From Mycolicibacterium mageritense (GTDB lineage: Bacteria > Actinomycetota > Actinomycetes > Mycobacteriales > Mycobacteriaceae), in the NCBI RefSeq assembly GCF_010727475.1, contig NZ_AP022567.1, forward strand, positions 6,200,001 through 6,264,000: a stretch of DNA of 64,000 nt, written 5' to 3'. Shown one piece after another: positions 43,923 to 52,199 of this stretch (position 1 is its first letter; every line of letters begins with the position of its first letter). The notes under the pieces were generated by a model. That model saw only the letters and a program-made list of their open reading frames with translations. It searched no databases and was not told the origin of the DNA. The translations under genes and the position numbers were made by a program.

Positions 43923-45287
43923 TCAGACCGCTATCGCGTCGGCAAGCCTGCGCCGGAAGGTCAGCAAGAGCAGGCCGGCCGCGGTGGTCAATCCTGCCGA
44001 CAGTCCGAGCCACATGCCGACGGTCTTGAGGTCTGCGACGTAGGCGAGCAACAGCCCGACGGGTAGCCCGACCGCCCAATAGCCCAGGAGTGTGATCCAC
44101 AAGCTCGACGAGGTGTCATGGAGGCCGCGGAGCAGTCCGATTCCGATGTTCTGTGCCGAGTCGACGAACTGCTGGAACGCCGCCACCACCAGCAGCGCCA
44201 GCGCGACCCCGACTGCGGACCGGTCACCGGTGTCCATGAACAGTCCCAGTAGTGACTCGGGAATCGTGGCGTAGACCAGTGCGACGACGCCGGCGACGCA
44301 TGCGCCCTGCCCGTAGGCCAACCATGCGACCATGCGGGTCCGCGCCGTTTCGCCGAGTTCGACCAGCCGGCTGACCAGAATGGATGCGGCGTGCGAGATG
44401 CCGACCGAGACCTGGAACACGATGTAGCTCAATTGGTTCACCACCACGTGGGCAGCCAGGGCGGGCGCCCCGAATGTCCCGATCACGATCGCGGTGACCG
44501 AGAACAGACCCGCTTCGCTGCCGTACGTGCCCGCGATCGGGAAACCCAGCCGCAGGATCCGGCGGACTGCGGCCGCAGGGGCGCGGTGCATCGCGATGCT
44601 GAAGTACGGCGACAGCTCGGGGTCGGAGCGCACCATCGCGGCGAACGCCACGAAGGTGAGGAGATAGACGACCGACGTTGCGAAGCCGATGCCCGGGAGC
44701 CCCAGCTCGGGAAGCGGACCCGGACCATAGGCGAAGGCCGCGTTGAGCACGATGTTGACCACGACCGACGCCAACGTGATCAGCAGAAGCGCCTTCGGCT
44801 TGCGCATCCCCACTGTGAACTGCCGAATGACCTGGAACCACAGGCACGGAACGAGCCCGGGCGCCAATGCCACGAGCATCGGCAGTGTGTCATCGAGGAC
44901 CGCGGCATCCTGCCCGAACCACCGCAGCACGTACCCGAGCCCGACCAGAACCAGGCCGCCCACGGTTCCAGCGGCGGTGGCCACCAGGAGGCCGGCACGC
45001 ACCAGATCACGGACATCGGCGACGGCCGCCTCACCCGTGGCTTGCTGCCGTTCGGCGCGGCCTGCGGCGGACGAGACCAGGTTGCCCACCGAGGTCAGAA
45101 GCCCGACGCCCATCGTGCGCAGCTGGTTGAACAGCGTGATCGACAGGCCGCCCGCGGCCAGTGCGGCGACGCCGAGCGGCCCCATCATCACCAGATCGGA
45201 CGTGGTCAGTGCGACCTGTGCCAGTTGTGTCAACGCGATCGGCCCGGCCAGCCGGGTGAGTTCGCGTCCTGTCGCAGCGGCCGTCAT
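43923..45287 (-). CDS. MATE-family efflux transporter
   Basis: The 454-residue protein has 12 helices in two six-helix repeats with MATE features, such as GRELTRLAGPIALTQLAQV at the N-terminus, GSEAGLFSVTAIVIG in the second half, and ISHAASILVSRLVELG. MATE proteins export cationic drugs or metabolites with H+ or Na+. The ATG at 45287 is preferred because TACGGT lies 7 nt upstream; a GTG at 45308 would add seven residues. It is divergent from an ABC importer with an IdeR-like box between them, so it may export a metallophore or be iron-regulated; this is inference. Confidence 0.88.
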   Translation of the reverse strand: MTAAATGRELTRLAGPIALTQLAQVALTTSDLVMMGPLGVAALAAGGLSITLFNQLRTMGVGLLTSVGNLVSSAAGRAERQQATGEAAVADVRDLVRAGLLVATAAGTVGGLVLVGLGYVLRWFGQDAAVLDDTLPMLVALAPGLVPCLWFQVIRQFTVGMRKPKALLLITLASVVVNIVLNAAFAYGPGPLPELGLPGIGFATSVVYLLTFVAFAAMVRSDPELSPYFSIAMHRAPAAAVRRILRLGFPIAGTYGSEAGLFSVTAIVIGTFGAPALAAHVVVNQLSYIVFQVSVGISHAASILVSRLVELGETARTRMVAWLAYGQGACVAGVVALVYATIPESLLGLFMDTGDRSAVGVALALLVVAAFQQFVDSAQNIGIGLLRGLHDTSSSLWITLLGYWAVGLPVGLLLAYVADLKTVGMWLGLSAGLTTAAGLLLLTFRRRLADAIAV

Positions 45288-45294
45288 CGAACAC

Positions 45295-45300
45295 ACCGTA
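45295..45300 (-). promoter_or_regulatory. -10 element, predicted leaderless promoter of the MATE gene
   Basis: On the minus strand TACGGT is followed by GTGTTCG (7 nt) and the ATG at 45287. Confidence 0.5.
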
Positions 45301-45340
45301 TCGCCCACCGTGGCGCCGGCGAATCACCCGATCCCCATGC

Positions 45341-45359
45341 GAAGGTTAGGCGAACCTTA
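45341..45359 (+). promoter_or_regulatory. IdeR-like iron box
   Basis: GAAGGTTAGGCGAACCTTA matches the mycobacterial iron-box consensus TTAGGTTAGGCTAACCTAA at 15 of 19 positions. It contains the inverted repeat AAGGTT-AGGCG-AACCTT (45342-45358). It overlaps the start of the -10 of the importer operon on the plus strand, where a bound repressor would block transcription. Its centre lies about 63 bp from the start of the divergent MATE gene. IdeR (or another DtxR-type regulator) is the expected binder. Confidence 0.7.
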
Positions 45360-45363
45360 AGCT
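45358..45363 (+). promoter_or_regulatory. -10 element of the ABC importer operon
   Basis: TAAGCT overlaps the right end of the iron box and lies 29 nt before the GTG start. The resulting leader would carry the ribosome site GGAGAAGGGGG (45375-45385). Confidence 0.45.
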
Positions 45364-45392
45364 GTTCAGCGTCGGGAGAAGGGGGCAACTCT

Positions 45393-46934
45393 GTGGCGGA
45401 GTTCAACCGAAGGATGTTCCTCGGGGGTTCGCTCGGCTTGGGCGCCGCCGCGGCTCTCGCTGCGTGCGGCGCCAACGACAGCGTTCCGGCAGCCGGCGGG
45501 GGAGAGCCGAAACCCGGCGGCACGTTGCGGGTGGGCGCGCTCGGTCAGGCATCCAACGTGGTGTCCGATCCGTTCGGGCTGCTCTCCAACGATTCCGACA
45601 TGCTGATCATGTCGCTGGTCTACGACCCGCTCACGGTCCCCGCGAAATCGCCGAATGTGGCTCCCCGGCTGGCTGCTTCGTGGTCGGCCGACGCACGGCA
45701 GCAGACGTGGACCTTCACGCTCGTGGACGGCGCGACCTTCCACGACGGCAGTCCCGTTCGCCCCGCCGACGTCGTGTGGTCGCTCAAGACACTCGGCGGG
45801 CTCACGCCGTGGAAGGTGCCCGTCGACCTGGATTCGATCCGCCCGTCGGGGCCGAACGCGGTGACCCTGCGGACCCCGACCCCCAACAGTCAGTTGCCGT
45901 TGTTGCTGCGCCTGATGACCTTCACCGTCAAGGAAGGCAGCACCGACCGTTCGGGTTTCGTCGGGACCGGGCCGTTCCGGATGGAACGCGACAGCTACCG
46001 CGACGGCAGTGCCACGCTGGTGCGCAACGACAACTGGCACGGCGGTAAACCGCTGCTGGATCGCGTCATCGTGACAAGGTTCGAGTCCACCGATGCGATG
46101 GCCAACGCCATCCTGAGTGGTCAGATCGACGTGGCGTCGAGCGTCGGTCCACTGGCTGCCCGCAGTGCCTCCGGCAGAGGCGATCTCATCCTCGTCCGCC
46201 GCCCCAACGACCTGTCGATGCCGATCGCGATCCGAACGTCCGACGGACCGTTCACCGACCCAAGGGTGCGGGAGGCCATCCGGCTCGGTGTCGACCGCCA
46301 GGCGATGGTCGAGCAGATCCTGTCGGGCTACGGCAGCGTCGGCAATGACGTCCTTGGCACCGGCGACCCCACGTATGCGCAACGACCGCAGCGGAACCGG
46401 GATGTCAGCCGCGCGCGGAAGCTGTTGACCGAGTCCGGTTTCGATACGGGCCGAAGCTATCCGCTGATCACCAAGCGGGAGGTGTTCAACGAAGTCGAGG
46501 CCGCCCAGTTGTTCGCCGCCCAGTTGCGGGACATCGGATTGCAGATCGCCGTCGAGATCAAGGAATCGGCGGATTTCTACGACAACTACTGGGCGAAGCC
46601 GTCGGCGCCGCTGGCGACCGCGAGCTGGCCGACCAACGATTCGGTGATGTTCTTCGCCAGCAAGGTGCTGAACTCCGAATCCACCAGCAACGAAACCGCG
46701 TTCAAGCATCCCGGATTCGACGTCGCCTACCGGGCCGGTCTCGCGGCCGCTCCCGACTCTGCCGCCTACCGCGATGCCAGCGCGGATCTTCAGCAGATCC
46801 AGTTCGACGAGGGCGGTTACGTGCTGTGGGGGATGGCCGACGGGCTCGATGTCGCCCGGTCAACCGTCCGTAACCTCCCGGAACTCCCGGGATGGGGCCG
46901 GGCCCAACTCGAGCGCACGTGGATCGAATCGTGA
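45393..46934 (+). CDS. Tat-exported lipoprotein, nickel/peptide-type solute-binding protein
   Basis: The 513-residue precursor begins with a twin-arginine signal (NRRMFLGG) and a lipobox LAAC with Cys25. The mature protein is an SBP_bac_5 (cluster C) binding protein: GGTLRVGALG, the YDPLTVPAKSPNVAPRLAASW segment, TFTLVDGATFHDGSPV, and GTGPFRMER. This family binds oligopeptides, nickel chelates, opine metallophores and similar ligands. The GTG at 45393 follows a strong ribosome site by 7 nt. It heads a four-gene operon with permeases and a fused ATPase, all overlapping by 4 bp, behind an iron box. A metallophore or metal-chelate ligand is plausible but inferred. Confidence 0.87.
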   Translation: MAEFNRRMFLGGSLGLGAAAALAACGANDSVPAAGGGEPKPGGTLRVGALGQASNVVSDPFGLLSNDSDMLIMSLVYDPLTVPAKSPNVAPRLAASWSADARQQTWTFTLVDGATFHDGSPVRPADVVWSLKTLGGLTPWKVPVDLDSIRPSGPNAVTLRTPTPNSQLPLLLRLMTFTVKEGSTDRSGFVGTGPFRMERDSYRDGSATLVRNDNWHGGKPLLDRVIVTRFESTDAMANAILSGQIDVASSVGPLAARSASGRGDLILVRRPNDLSMPIAIRTSDGPFTDPRVREAIRLGVDRQAMVEQILSGYGSVGNDVLGTGDPTYAQRPQRNRDVSRARKLLTESGFDTGRSYPLITKREVFNEVEAAQLFAAQLRDIGLQIAVEIKESADFYDNYWAKPSAPLATASWPTNDSVMFFASKVLNSESTSNETAFKHPGFDVAYRAGLAAAPDSAAYRDASADLQQIQFDEGGYVLWGMADGLDVARSTVRNLPELPGWGRAQLERTWIES

Positions 46935-47869
46935 AGCGCGGCGGCCGGATGGCCGCCGACCTGCTCAACCGTGTCGCCATGCTTCTGGTGGTGTTGTTCG
47001 GGGTGACGGCGGCCATGGCGCTGCTGCCGGGCAACGGTGTGCGCGCTGTGCTGGGCCGCGACGCCACCGAAGCCGAGGTGCATGCCCGCACGCAGGAACT
47101 CGGACTGGACCGGGCGGTCCCGTTCCGATTCTGGGAGTGGCTGTCCGGACTTGCGCAGGGCGATTTCGGCACCACTCTGCGTGGTGAGCCCGTCGGCGCC
47201 CTGCTCGCGGCCAAACTTCCGAACTCGTTGATCCTCATGGGTGTTTCGATGCTCGTCACCGTGGTCGGCGCGAGCGCGCTTGCCGTGTGGTGGAGCAGCG
47301 GCGGCCCGCCGGGCGTGCAACGCGTCTTGTCGGTGGCCACGATTGTCGTGATCGCGCTGCCCGAATTCGTCGTCGCGACGCTCGCGATCCTGGTGTTCGC
47401 GCTCGTACTGGACGTGCTGCCCGCGGTGACTGTGCAGGATTCCTCCGGTGCCCCGCGCAATGCCTCGATGTACGTGTTGCCGGTAGTCGCCCTTGCATTA
47501 CCTCAGATCGCCTGGAATGCACGGGTTTTCGTCGCGGCAATTGACGAGGCGCGGGCGACGCCGCATGTCCACGCCGCCGAGGTCGACGGCGTCGGTGAGA
47601 CGGCGCTGTTTCTGCGGTACATCGTGCCACGGGCTCTGCCGACCATGATCGCTTCGCTGGCCACCACGGTGGGGATGATCGTCGGCGGGTCCGTGGTCGT
47701 GGAGTCGCTGTTCAATTTCCCAGGTGTCGGAGCTGTGCTGGCGGGATCGGTCGGAACCCGGGACGTCAACGTCGTCGCAGCGGTGGTCGCCGGTACGGGT
47801 GTGGTGATCCTGGTGCTGCTGTTCGTCGCCGACGTTGTGCGCGACTGGTCGAGGGCGCGCATCTCATGA
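46931..47869 (+). CDS. ABC importer permease 1 (DppB/NikB type)
   Basis: The 312-residue permease has the type-I importer layout with six helices. An N-terminal first helix is followed by a periplasmic loop containing GLDRAVPFRFWEWL and GDFGTTLRGEPV, typical of DppB/NikB. The EAA coupling loop reads AAEVDGVGETALFLRYIVPRA. The GTG start overlaps the stop of the binding-protein gene (GTGA), and its stop overlaps permease 2 (ATGA). Confidence 0.88.
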   Translation: MKRGGRMAADLLNRVAMLLVVLFGVTAAMALLPGNGVRAVLGRDATEAEVHARTQELGLDRAVPFRFWEWLSGLAQGDFGTTLRGEPVGALLAAKLPNSLILMGVSMLVTVVGASALAVWWSSGGPPGVQRVLSVATIVVIALPEFVVATLAILVFALVLDVLPAVTVQDSSGAPRNASMYVLPVVALALPQIAWNARVFVAAIDEARATPHVHAAEVDGVGETALFLRYIVPRALPTMIASLATTVGMIVGGSVVVESLFNFPGVGAVLAGSVGTRDVNVVAAVVAGTGVVILVLLFVADVVRDWSRARIS

Positions 47870-48654
47870 CCCGGCGCCGATGGTTGCCGGTAGTGCCCGC
47901 CGTCGTGGTGCTCGCGCTGGTGGCGCTCGGCCGGCTGGTGGCACCCGACGTGACGGGTGGGGGTGTGCCGTTCGCTGCCCCGTCCGCGTCGCATTGGCTC
48001 GGAACCGACGCGCGCAGCCAAGACGTGCTGGCCAAACTGGTCAGCGGCGGCTGGACCCTGGCGCTCGTCGCGGCGGTGATCGCCGTTGGGGTGACGGCGT
48101 TTTCGGCGGCACTCGGTGCCGTGGCCGCGCTGCGACCCAAACTCGCCGCCGCCGTCAGTTGGGCGACCGACGCCACCATGCTGGTGCCGCCGGTGCTGCT
48201 CATGCTGCTGGTGCTGGTGTCCTGGCCGGACGGTGGACTGTGGGCACTCATCGCGCTCGCGGTGCTGGTCGGCATCCCTTACACCACACGTGTGCTTGCC
48301 GGCGCGGCCGCGCCGGTGGTGGCCGGCGGGTACGTCCAGGTGGCGGAGGCGGCCGGGGAACGGCTGCCGTATCTGGTGTTCGCCGAAGTGCTGCCGAACT
48401 TGCGTGACACCATCGCGACCCAGTTGGGCCTGCGGTATGTCGAGGCGATCTACGTGGTGAGCACCGCGGCCTTCCTGCAACTCGTCCCGTCCGTCGGGTC
48501 GGCGAACTGGGCTGTGATGGTGCGCGAGAACGCGTCCGGAGTGCTGCTCAACCCGGCGGCCGTCGTAGGCCCCGGATTGGCGATCGCCATTCTTGCGGTG
48601 GCGGTCAACGTCGCGGTTCTCGGTGGTCGATCGGAACCCGGGGCGCCGCGATGA
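47866..48654 (+). CDS. ABC importer permease 2 (DppC/NikC type)
   Basis: The 262-residue permease has the DppC/NikC hallmark HWLGTDARSQDVLAKL after the first helix. The EAA loop is EAAGERLPYLVFAEVLPNL, and a further conserved segment is TQLGLRYVEAIYVVSTAAFL. It pairs with permease 1 to form the channel. Both ends overlap neighbours by 4 bp. Confidence 0.88.
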   Translation: MTRRRWLPVVPAVVVLALVALGRLVAPDVTGGGVPFAAPSASHWLGTDARSQDVLAKLVSGGWTLALVAAVIAVGVTAFSAALGAVAALRPKLAAAVSWATDATMLVPPVLLMLLVLVSWPDGGLWALIALAVLVGIPYTTRVLAGAAAPVVAGGYVQVAEAAGERLPYLVFAEVLPNLRDTIATQLGLRYVEAIYVVSTAAFLQLVPSVGSANWAVMVRENASGVLLNPAAVVGPGLAIAILAVAVNVAVLGGRSEPGAPR

Positions 48655-50025
48655 GTCGGGTCAGGGCTCGCGGTCTCACGGTCACCGCGGCATCGGGAAA
48701 CGTGCTGGCGGGCCCGGTCGACCTCGACCTGGCGGGCGGGACGGTCACGGCGCTGGTCGCGCCGTCCGGCGGTGGCAAATCGCTGGTGTGCCGCAGCCTC
48801 GTGGGCGACCTGCCGACAGGGGTGAGGCTGTCTGGTGGCCCATACGTCGACGGCGTGGAGGTGGCGGCGCTCGGCCGCGGGCAACTTCGGCATTTCCGCC
48901 GGGATCGCGTGGCCTACGTCGGCCAGGATCCCGGGTCGGCGCTCAATCCCGCTGCGACAGTAAGCGATCTGCTGACCGAGCTGGCGCGACCCGGCGCGCC
49001 GTCGGTGCCCGCCCTTCTCGAGGTGATGCAACTGGACGGCGACCTGGCCAGGCGTCGCGCTGCCAGACTCTCGGGAGGACAGCAGCGGCGGGTCGCGCTG
49101 GCACGGGCCATGTCGCGACTGACACCGGTGTTGCTGCTCGACGAGCCGTTCGCGGGGCTGCATGCCGCGCTGCAACGCGACATCACCGAGATCATTCGGG
49201 GGTGGGCGGCCGAGCGAGATGTGGCGATCCTTGTCACGACCCACTCTGTCGAAGCCGCCGCGGCGGTCACGGACCGCATGATCGAACTCGGCGAACAAGT
49301 TTCGGCCACCCCCGCGCGTCTGAAGGCCGAGCGGCCTGACGAGGGTTCAGAGATCCTGCGCGTCAACGGGCTGACCGTGGCGTTCGGTGAGCACCGGGTT
49401 CTCGACGACGCGAGTTTGTCGTGTCGGGCGGGCACCGCGATCGCGCTCATGGGAAATTCGGGCGCGGGCAAGACGACGCTTGGTCGGGCCCTGACCGGGC
49501 AGGTGGAGGCCGCGTCTGGCGAAATCGTCGTCGGCGGAAGGGTTTTACCGCAGTCCCTCCACAAGCGTTCCCGTCGAGAAAAACTCGCGATCCAACTCGT
49601 ACCGCAGAATCCGATGGCAACCCTGAACCCGCGACGCACGGTCGGCGCAACCCTGACCCGGGCCCCTCCGCACGGCCCACGACCGGCCGCCCGCCCGCAG
49701 CGTCGAGAGTCTGCTCAGCCGCGTCGGGCTCGGGGCCGACCATGCGCGGCACTATCCACACATGCTCTCGGGCGGCCAACGCCAACGTGTCGCGATCGCC
49801 CGCGCTCTCGCATACGGGCCCACGGTGCTGGTCTGCGACGAGATCACCTCGGCGCTCGACCCTGAGGCCGGCGAGGTGGTGATGGACGTGCTCCGCACCG
49901 AGATGCGTGAGCAGGGTCTCGGCGTAGTGTTGATCACCCACGACCCCGGCCTGGCCGAGCGCAATTGCGTCCGGACCCTCTACCTGGTGGACGGACGGCT
50001 CATCACAAGCGGGTGCGTTCCCTGA
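48651..50025 (+). pseudogene. Fused double ABC ATPase (DppD-DppF type) with an internal frameshift
   Basis: This gene encodes two ABC ATPase domains in one chain of about 457 residues. Domain 1 has Walker A APSGGGKSL (about 36-44), LSGGQQRRVALARA and LLLDEP. Domain 2 has GNSGAGKTT (about 268-276), and, after a frameshift, LSGGQRQRVAIARA and VLVCDEIT. The frame breaks in a run of four C at 49663-49666. Removing one C joins TLTRAL to RTAHDRPP and carries the sequence through to TGA 50023-50025. As given, translation would stop at 49865, losing the second signature and Walker B. The extra base may be a sequencing error or a real mutation that would disable the importer. Confidence 0.82.
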
Positions 50026-50365
50026 TTGCGTTGACCACCCCGCGCACCGCGTTCTCGGCGGTCGCCAGTGGTGAGGCCACGGCCTCGCCGATGTCGACCA
50101 TCGCCTCGACCCGGCTCACGATGTTCTCAAGGCGCTCGACCATGCTGATGAGCCGGGGCGCAAGTTCATCGATGCTGGTGATGGTGCTGTTGAACCGTTC
50201 GAGCGTGACGTCGAGGTCGCCGATCGACGAGTTGAGTTTGACCACCGTGCGGTCCAGGTCGATCAGCAGCGTCTCGACCTGTTCGACGGTGGCGTCGGCG
50301 TTGAGGGCCGCCTGCGTCAGGGTCTTGATCCGTCGAGCGGCCGGACGCCCGCCTCTGTCAGCCAT
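50003..50365 (-). CDS. Coiled-coil protein of unknown function
   Basis: The 120-residue protein is almost wholly helical. Heptad-like repeats (VEQVETLLIDLDRTVVKLNSS, split by its own turns, and MVERLENIVSRVEAMVDIGEAV) predict a coiled coil. It has no signal peptide or membrane helix. The ATG at 50365 is the natural start; the frame is open to 50464 but without homology-like features. Its 3' end overlaps the converging ABC ATPase gene by 23 bp. A short protein of similar position precedes pgl in M. tuberculosis, but I cannot confirm identity. Confidence 0.6.
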   Translation of the reverse strand: MADRGGRPAARRIKTLTQAALNADATVEQVETLLIDLDRTVVKLNSSIGDLDVTLERFNSTITSIDELAPRLISMVERLENIVSRVEAMVDIGEAVASPLATAENAVRGVVNAIRERTRL

Positions 50366-50420
50366 TGGCCAATTATGTCCGGTCGGGAACCGATCGCCGT
50401 GCACCGGCGTCTGAATTGGT

Positions 50421-50555
50421 GTGGGGAAATTCTGCGGCTCGGGCTGGCGGTCGTGCCGCATCACGACCGACAGTCAGGCGGTCGCCGACTATCTGGCGGG
50501 ATACGCCGAGGCGCTGGCCGACATTCGCGAACAGCACCCCGGCCCCGAGGATTGA
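50421..50555 (+). CDS. Candidate 44-residue ORF or gene remnant
   Basis: From GTG 50421 a frame runs to TGA 50553-50555. Its last 30 residues look protein-like (TTDSQAVADYLAGYAEALAD then IREQHPGPED), with alanine-rich amphipathic helix character. The N-terminal part looks non-coding and there is no clear ribosome site. It could be a small protein or the preserved end of a gene whose start has been lost. It ends 4 bp before the convergent pgl stop. Confidence 0.3.
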   Translation: MGKFCGSGWRSCRITTDSQAVADYLAGYAEALADIREQHPGPED

Positions 50556-50559
50556 GCGC

Positions 50560-51267
50560 CTACAGCTTGGCGGCCGCGGCCTCGTCGAGCAGCCACACCG
50601 TGCGCTCCTGGCCGACCGCACCCGCCGCGGGCACGTCGTCAGCCGAAGCGCCACCGATCGCCGCCGCCACCGCGTCGGCCTTCTCCGCGCCGGCCACCAC
50701 GAGCCACACCTCGCGCGAACGTGCGACCGCGGGCAGCGTCAACGTGATGCGGCGTGGCGGCGGCTTGGGGGAGTCCGTCACACCGACCACCAGCCGGGTG
50801 GTTTCCCGCACGGCCGCGCTGTGCGGGAACAACGAATTGATGTGTCCCTCACCGCCCATGCCGAGCAGGTGTACGTCGAACTGCTCAGGCAACTCCTCGG
50901 CGTACGCGGCGGCCGCATCGTCGATGGCATCGCCGAACTCGCCGTCACTGGTGGCCATGCGGTGCACGTTGGCGGGTGGGATGTTGACCGACTCCAGCAG
51001 CGCGTCGTGCGCCTGCTGGTCGTTGCGGTCGGCGTCGCCCTGCGGGACGAAGCGGTCGTCGCCCCAGAACAGCTGAACCTTGGACCATTCGATCTCCGCG
51101 CCCGCGACGTGCCGCAGCAACGCGATGCCGACGGTGCCGCCGGTCAGCACGATGTGCGCCTCGCCGCGGGTGGCGATGGCCGACGTGATGGCCCCCACCA
51201 GGCGGGCCCCCGCGGCGGACGCCAATTGTGTTGCGTCGGCGTAAGTTTCGATCACTCGCTCAGACAT
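50560..51267 (-). CDS. pgl: 6-phosphogluconolactonase
   Basis: The 235-residue enzyme hydrolyses 6-phosphogluconolactone, the second step of the oxidative pentose phosphate pathway. It has the SugarP_isomerase-type fold with LTGGTVGIALL, WGDDRFVPQGDADRN, LLGMGGEGHINSLFP and a late RITLTLPAV segment. It overlaps opcA by 8 bp and is the last gene of the tkt-tal-zwf-opcA-pgl operon. Mycobacteria also call it devB. Confidence 0.94.
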   Translation of the reverse strand: MSERVIETYADATQLASAAGARLVGAITSAIATRGEAHIVLTGGTVGIALLRHVAGAEIEWSKVQLFWGDDRFVPQGDADRNDQQAHDALLESVNIPPANVHRMATSDGEFGDAIDDAAAAYAEELPEQFDVHLLGMGGEGHINSLFPHSAAVRETTRLVVGVTDSPKPPPRRITLTLPAVARSREVWLVVAGAEKADAVAAAIGGASADDVPAAGAVGQERTVWLLDEAAAAKL

Positions 51268-52171
51268 ATTTCACCTTGTCGATGCCCTGCAGGGCCGCCT
51301 GGTAGATCTCGTCGGCGTCGAGCCTGCGCATGTCCTCGGCCAGGCAGTCGCGGGCCTCCCTGCGGGCCAGCGGAATCGATGCTTCCGGTTTGCCGGTACG
51401 GGTCAGCTTCGCGGTGACGCCCGTCTGCGGGCGGCTCAACGTGATGGTTTCGCTGGGTCTGGTCAGTTCGACCTTGAGTTCGCCCACGGCACGCGTCACC
51501 GGACCGTCGATCCGGCTGGCCAGCCAACCGGCCAGGACGTCGAGCGCGGGCTCCTCTTTGAGCCCTGACACCAGGGCCGACGTGATCGGCTCGTATGGTG
51601 CCTGATCCACGGCTGCGGCGAGCAACGCGCGCCAATAGGTGACCCGGCTCCACGCCAGATCGGTGTCGCCCGGCGTATAGCCCTGCAGCCGGCTCTTGAT
51701 GGTGGCCAGCGGATCCTCGACGTTGGTGGCGTCGGTGATCCGGCGAACCGCCAACCGGCCGAGGGGATCCTGCGCGGGCACGGCCGGTGCGATGTCCGGC
51801 CACCAGGTCACCACGGGCGTGTCCGGGAGCAGGAACGGCATCACGACGCTGCTCGCATGCCCGGCCAGCGGACCGGACAGCCGGAGCACCACCACCTCGT
51901 TGGATCCGGCGTCGCGGCCGACCCGCAACTGTGCGTCGAGTCGTGCCTCGGAGGCCAGCCGGTCACCAGGGATCACCACGATCACGCGACACGGGTGCTC
52001 ACGGCTCGCGGCGTTGGCGGCCTCGATCGAATCCTCAAGCAGCGCTTCGGTGTCCGGTGCGATCACCAGGGTCAGCACGCGCCCCAGCGTGATGGCGCCG
52101 CCCTCTTCGCGCAGTGCGACGATCTTCTTGTTGATGGTCCCGGTATCGGTGTCGGGCAGATCGACGATCAT
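51260..52171 (-). CDS. opcA: Glucose-6-phosphate dehydrogenase assembly protein OpcA
   Basis: The 303-residue protein is the actinobacterial and cyanobacterial OpcA, which is needed for G6PDH activity and redox control but is not itself an enzyme. It begins MIVDLPDTDTGTINKKIVAL and has the typical segments RVLTLVIAP, VVTWWPDIAP and DLAWSRVTYWRALLAA. It lies 28 bp after zwf and overlaps pgl, the usual arrangement. Confidence 0.93.
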   Translation of the reverse strand: MIVDLPDTDTGTINKKIVALREEGGAITLGRVLTLVIAPDTEALLEDSIEAANAASREHPCRVIVVIPGDRLASEARLDAQLRVGRDAGSNEVVVLRLSGPLAGHASSVVMPFLLPDTPVVTWWPDIAPAVPAQDPLGRLAVRRITDATNVEDPLATIKSRLQGYTPGDTDLAWSRVTYWRALLAAAVDQAPYEPITSALVSGLKEEPALDVLAGWLASRIDGPVTRAVGELKVELTRPSETITLSRPQTGVTAKLTRTGKPEASIPLARREARDCLAEDMRRLDADEIYQAALQGIDKVKYV

Positions 52172-52199
52172 AGTGTTCCGTTCCTCGCGCTAGCGCTCG

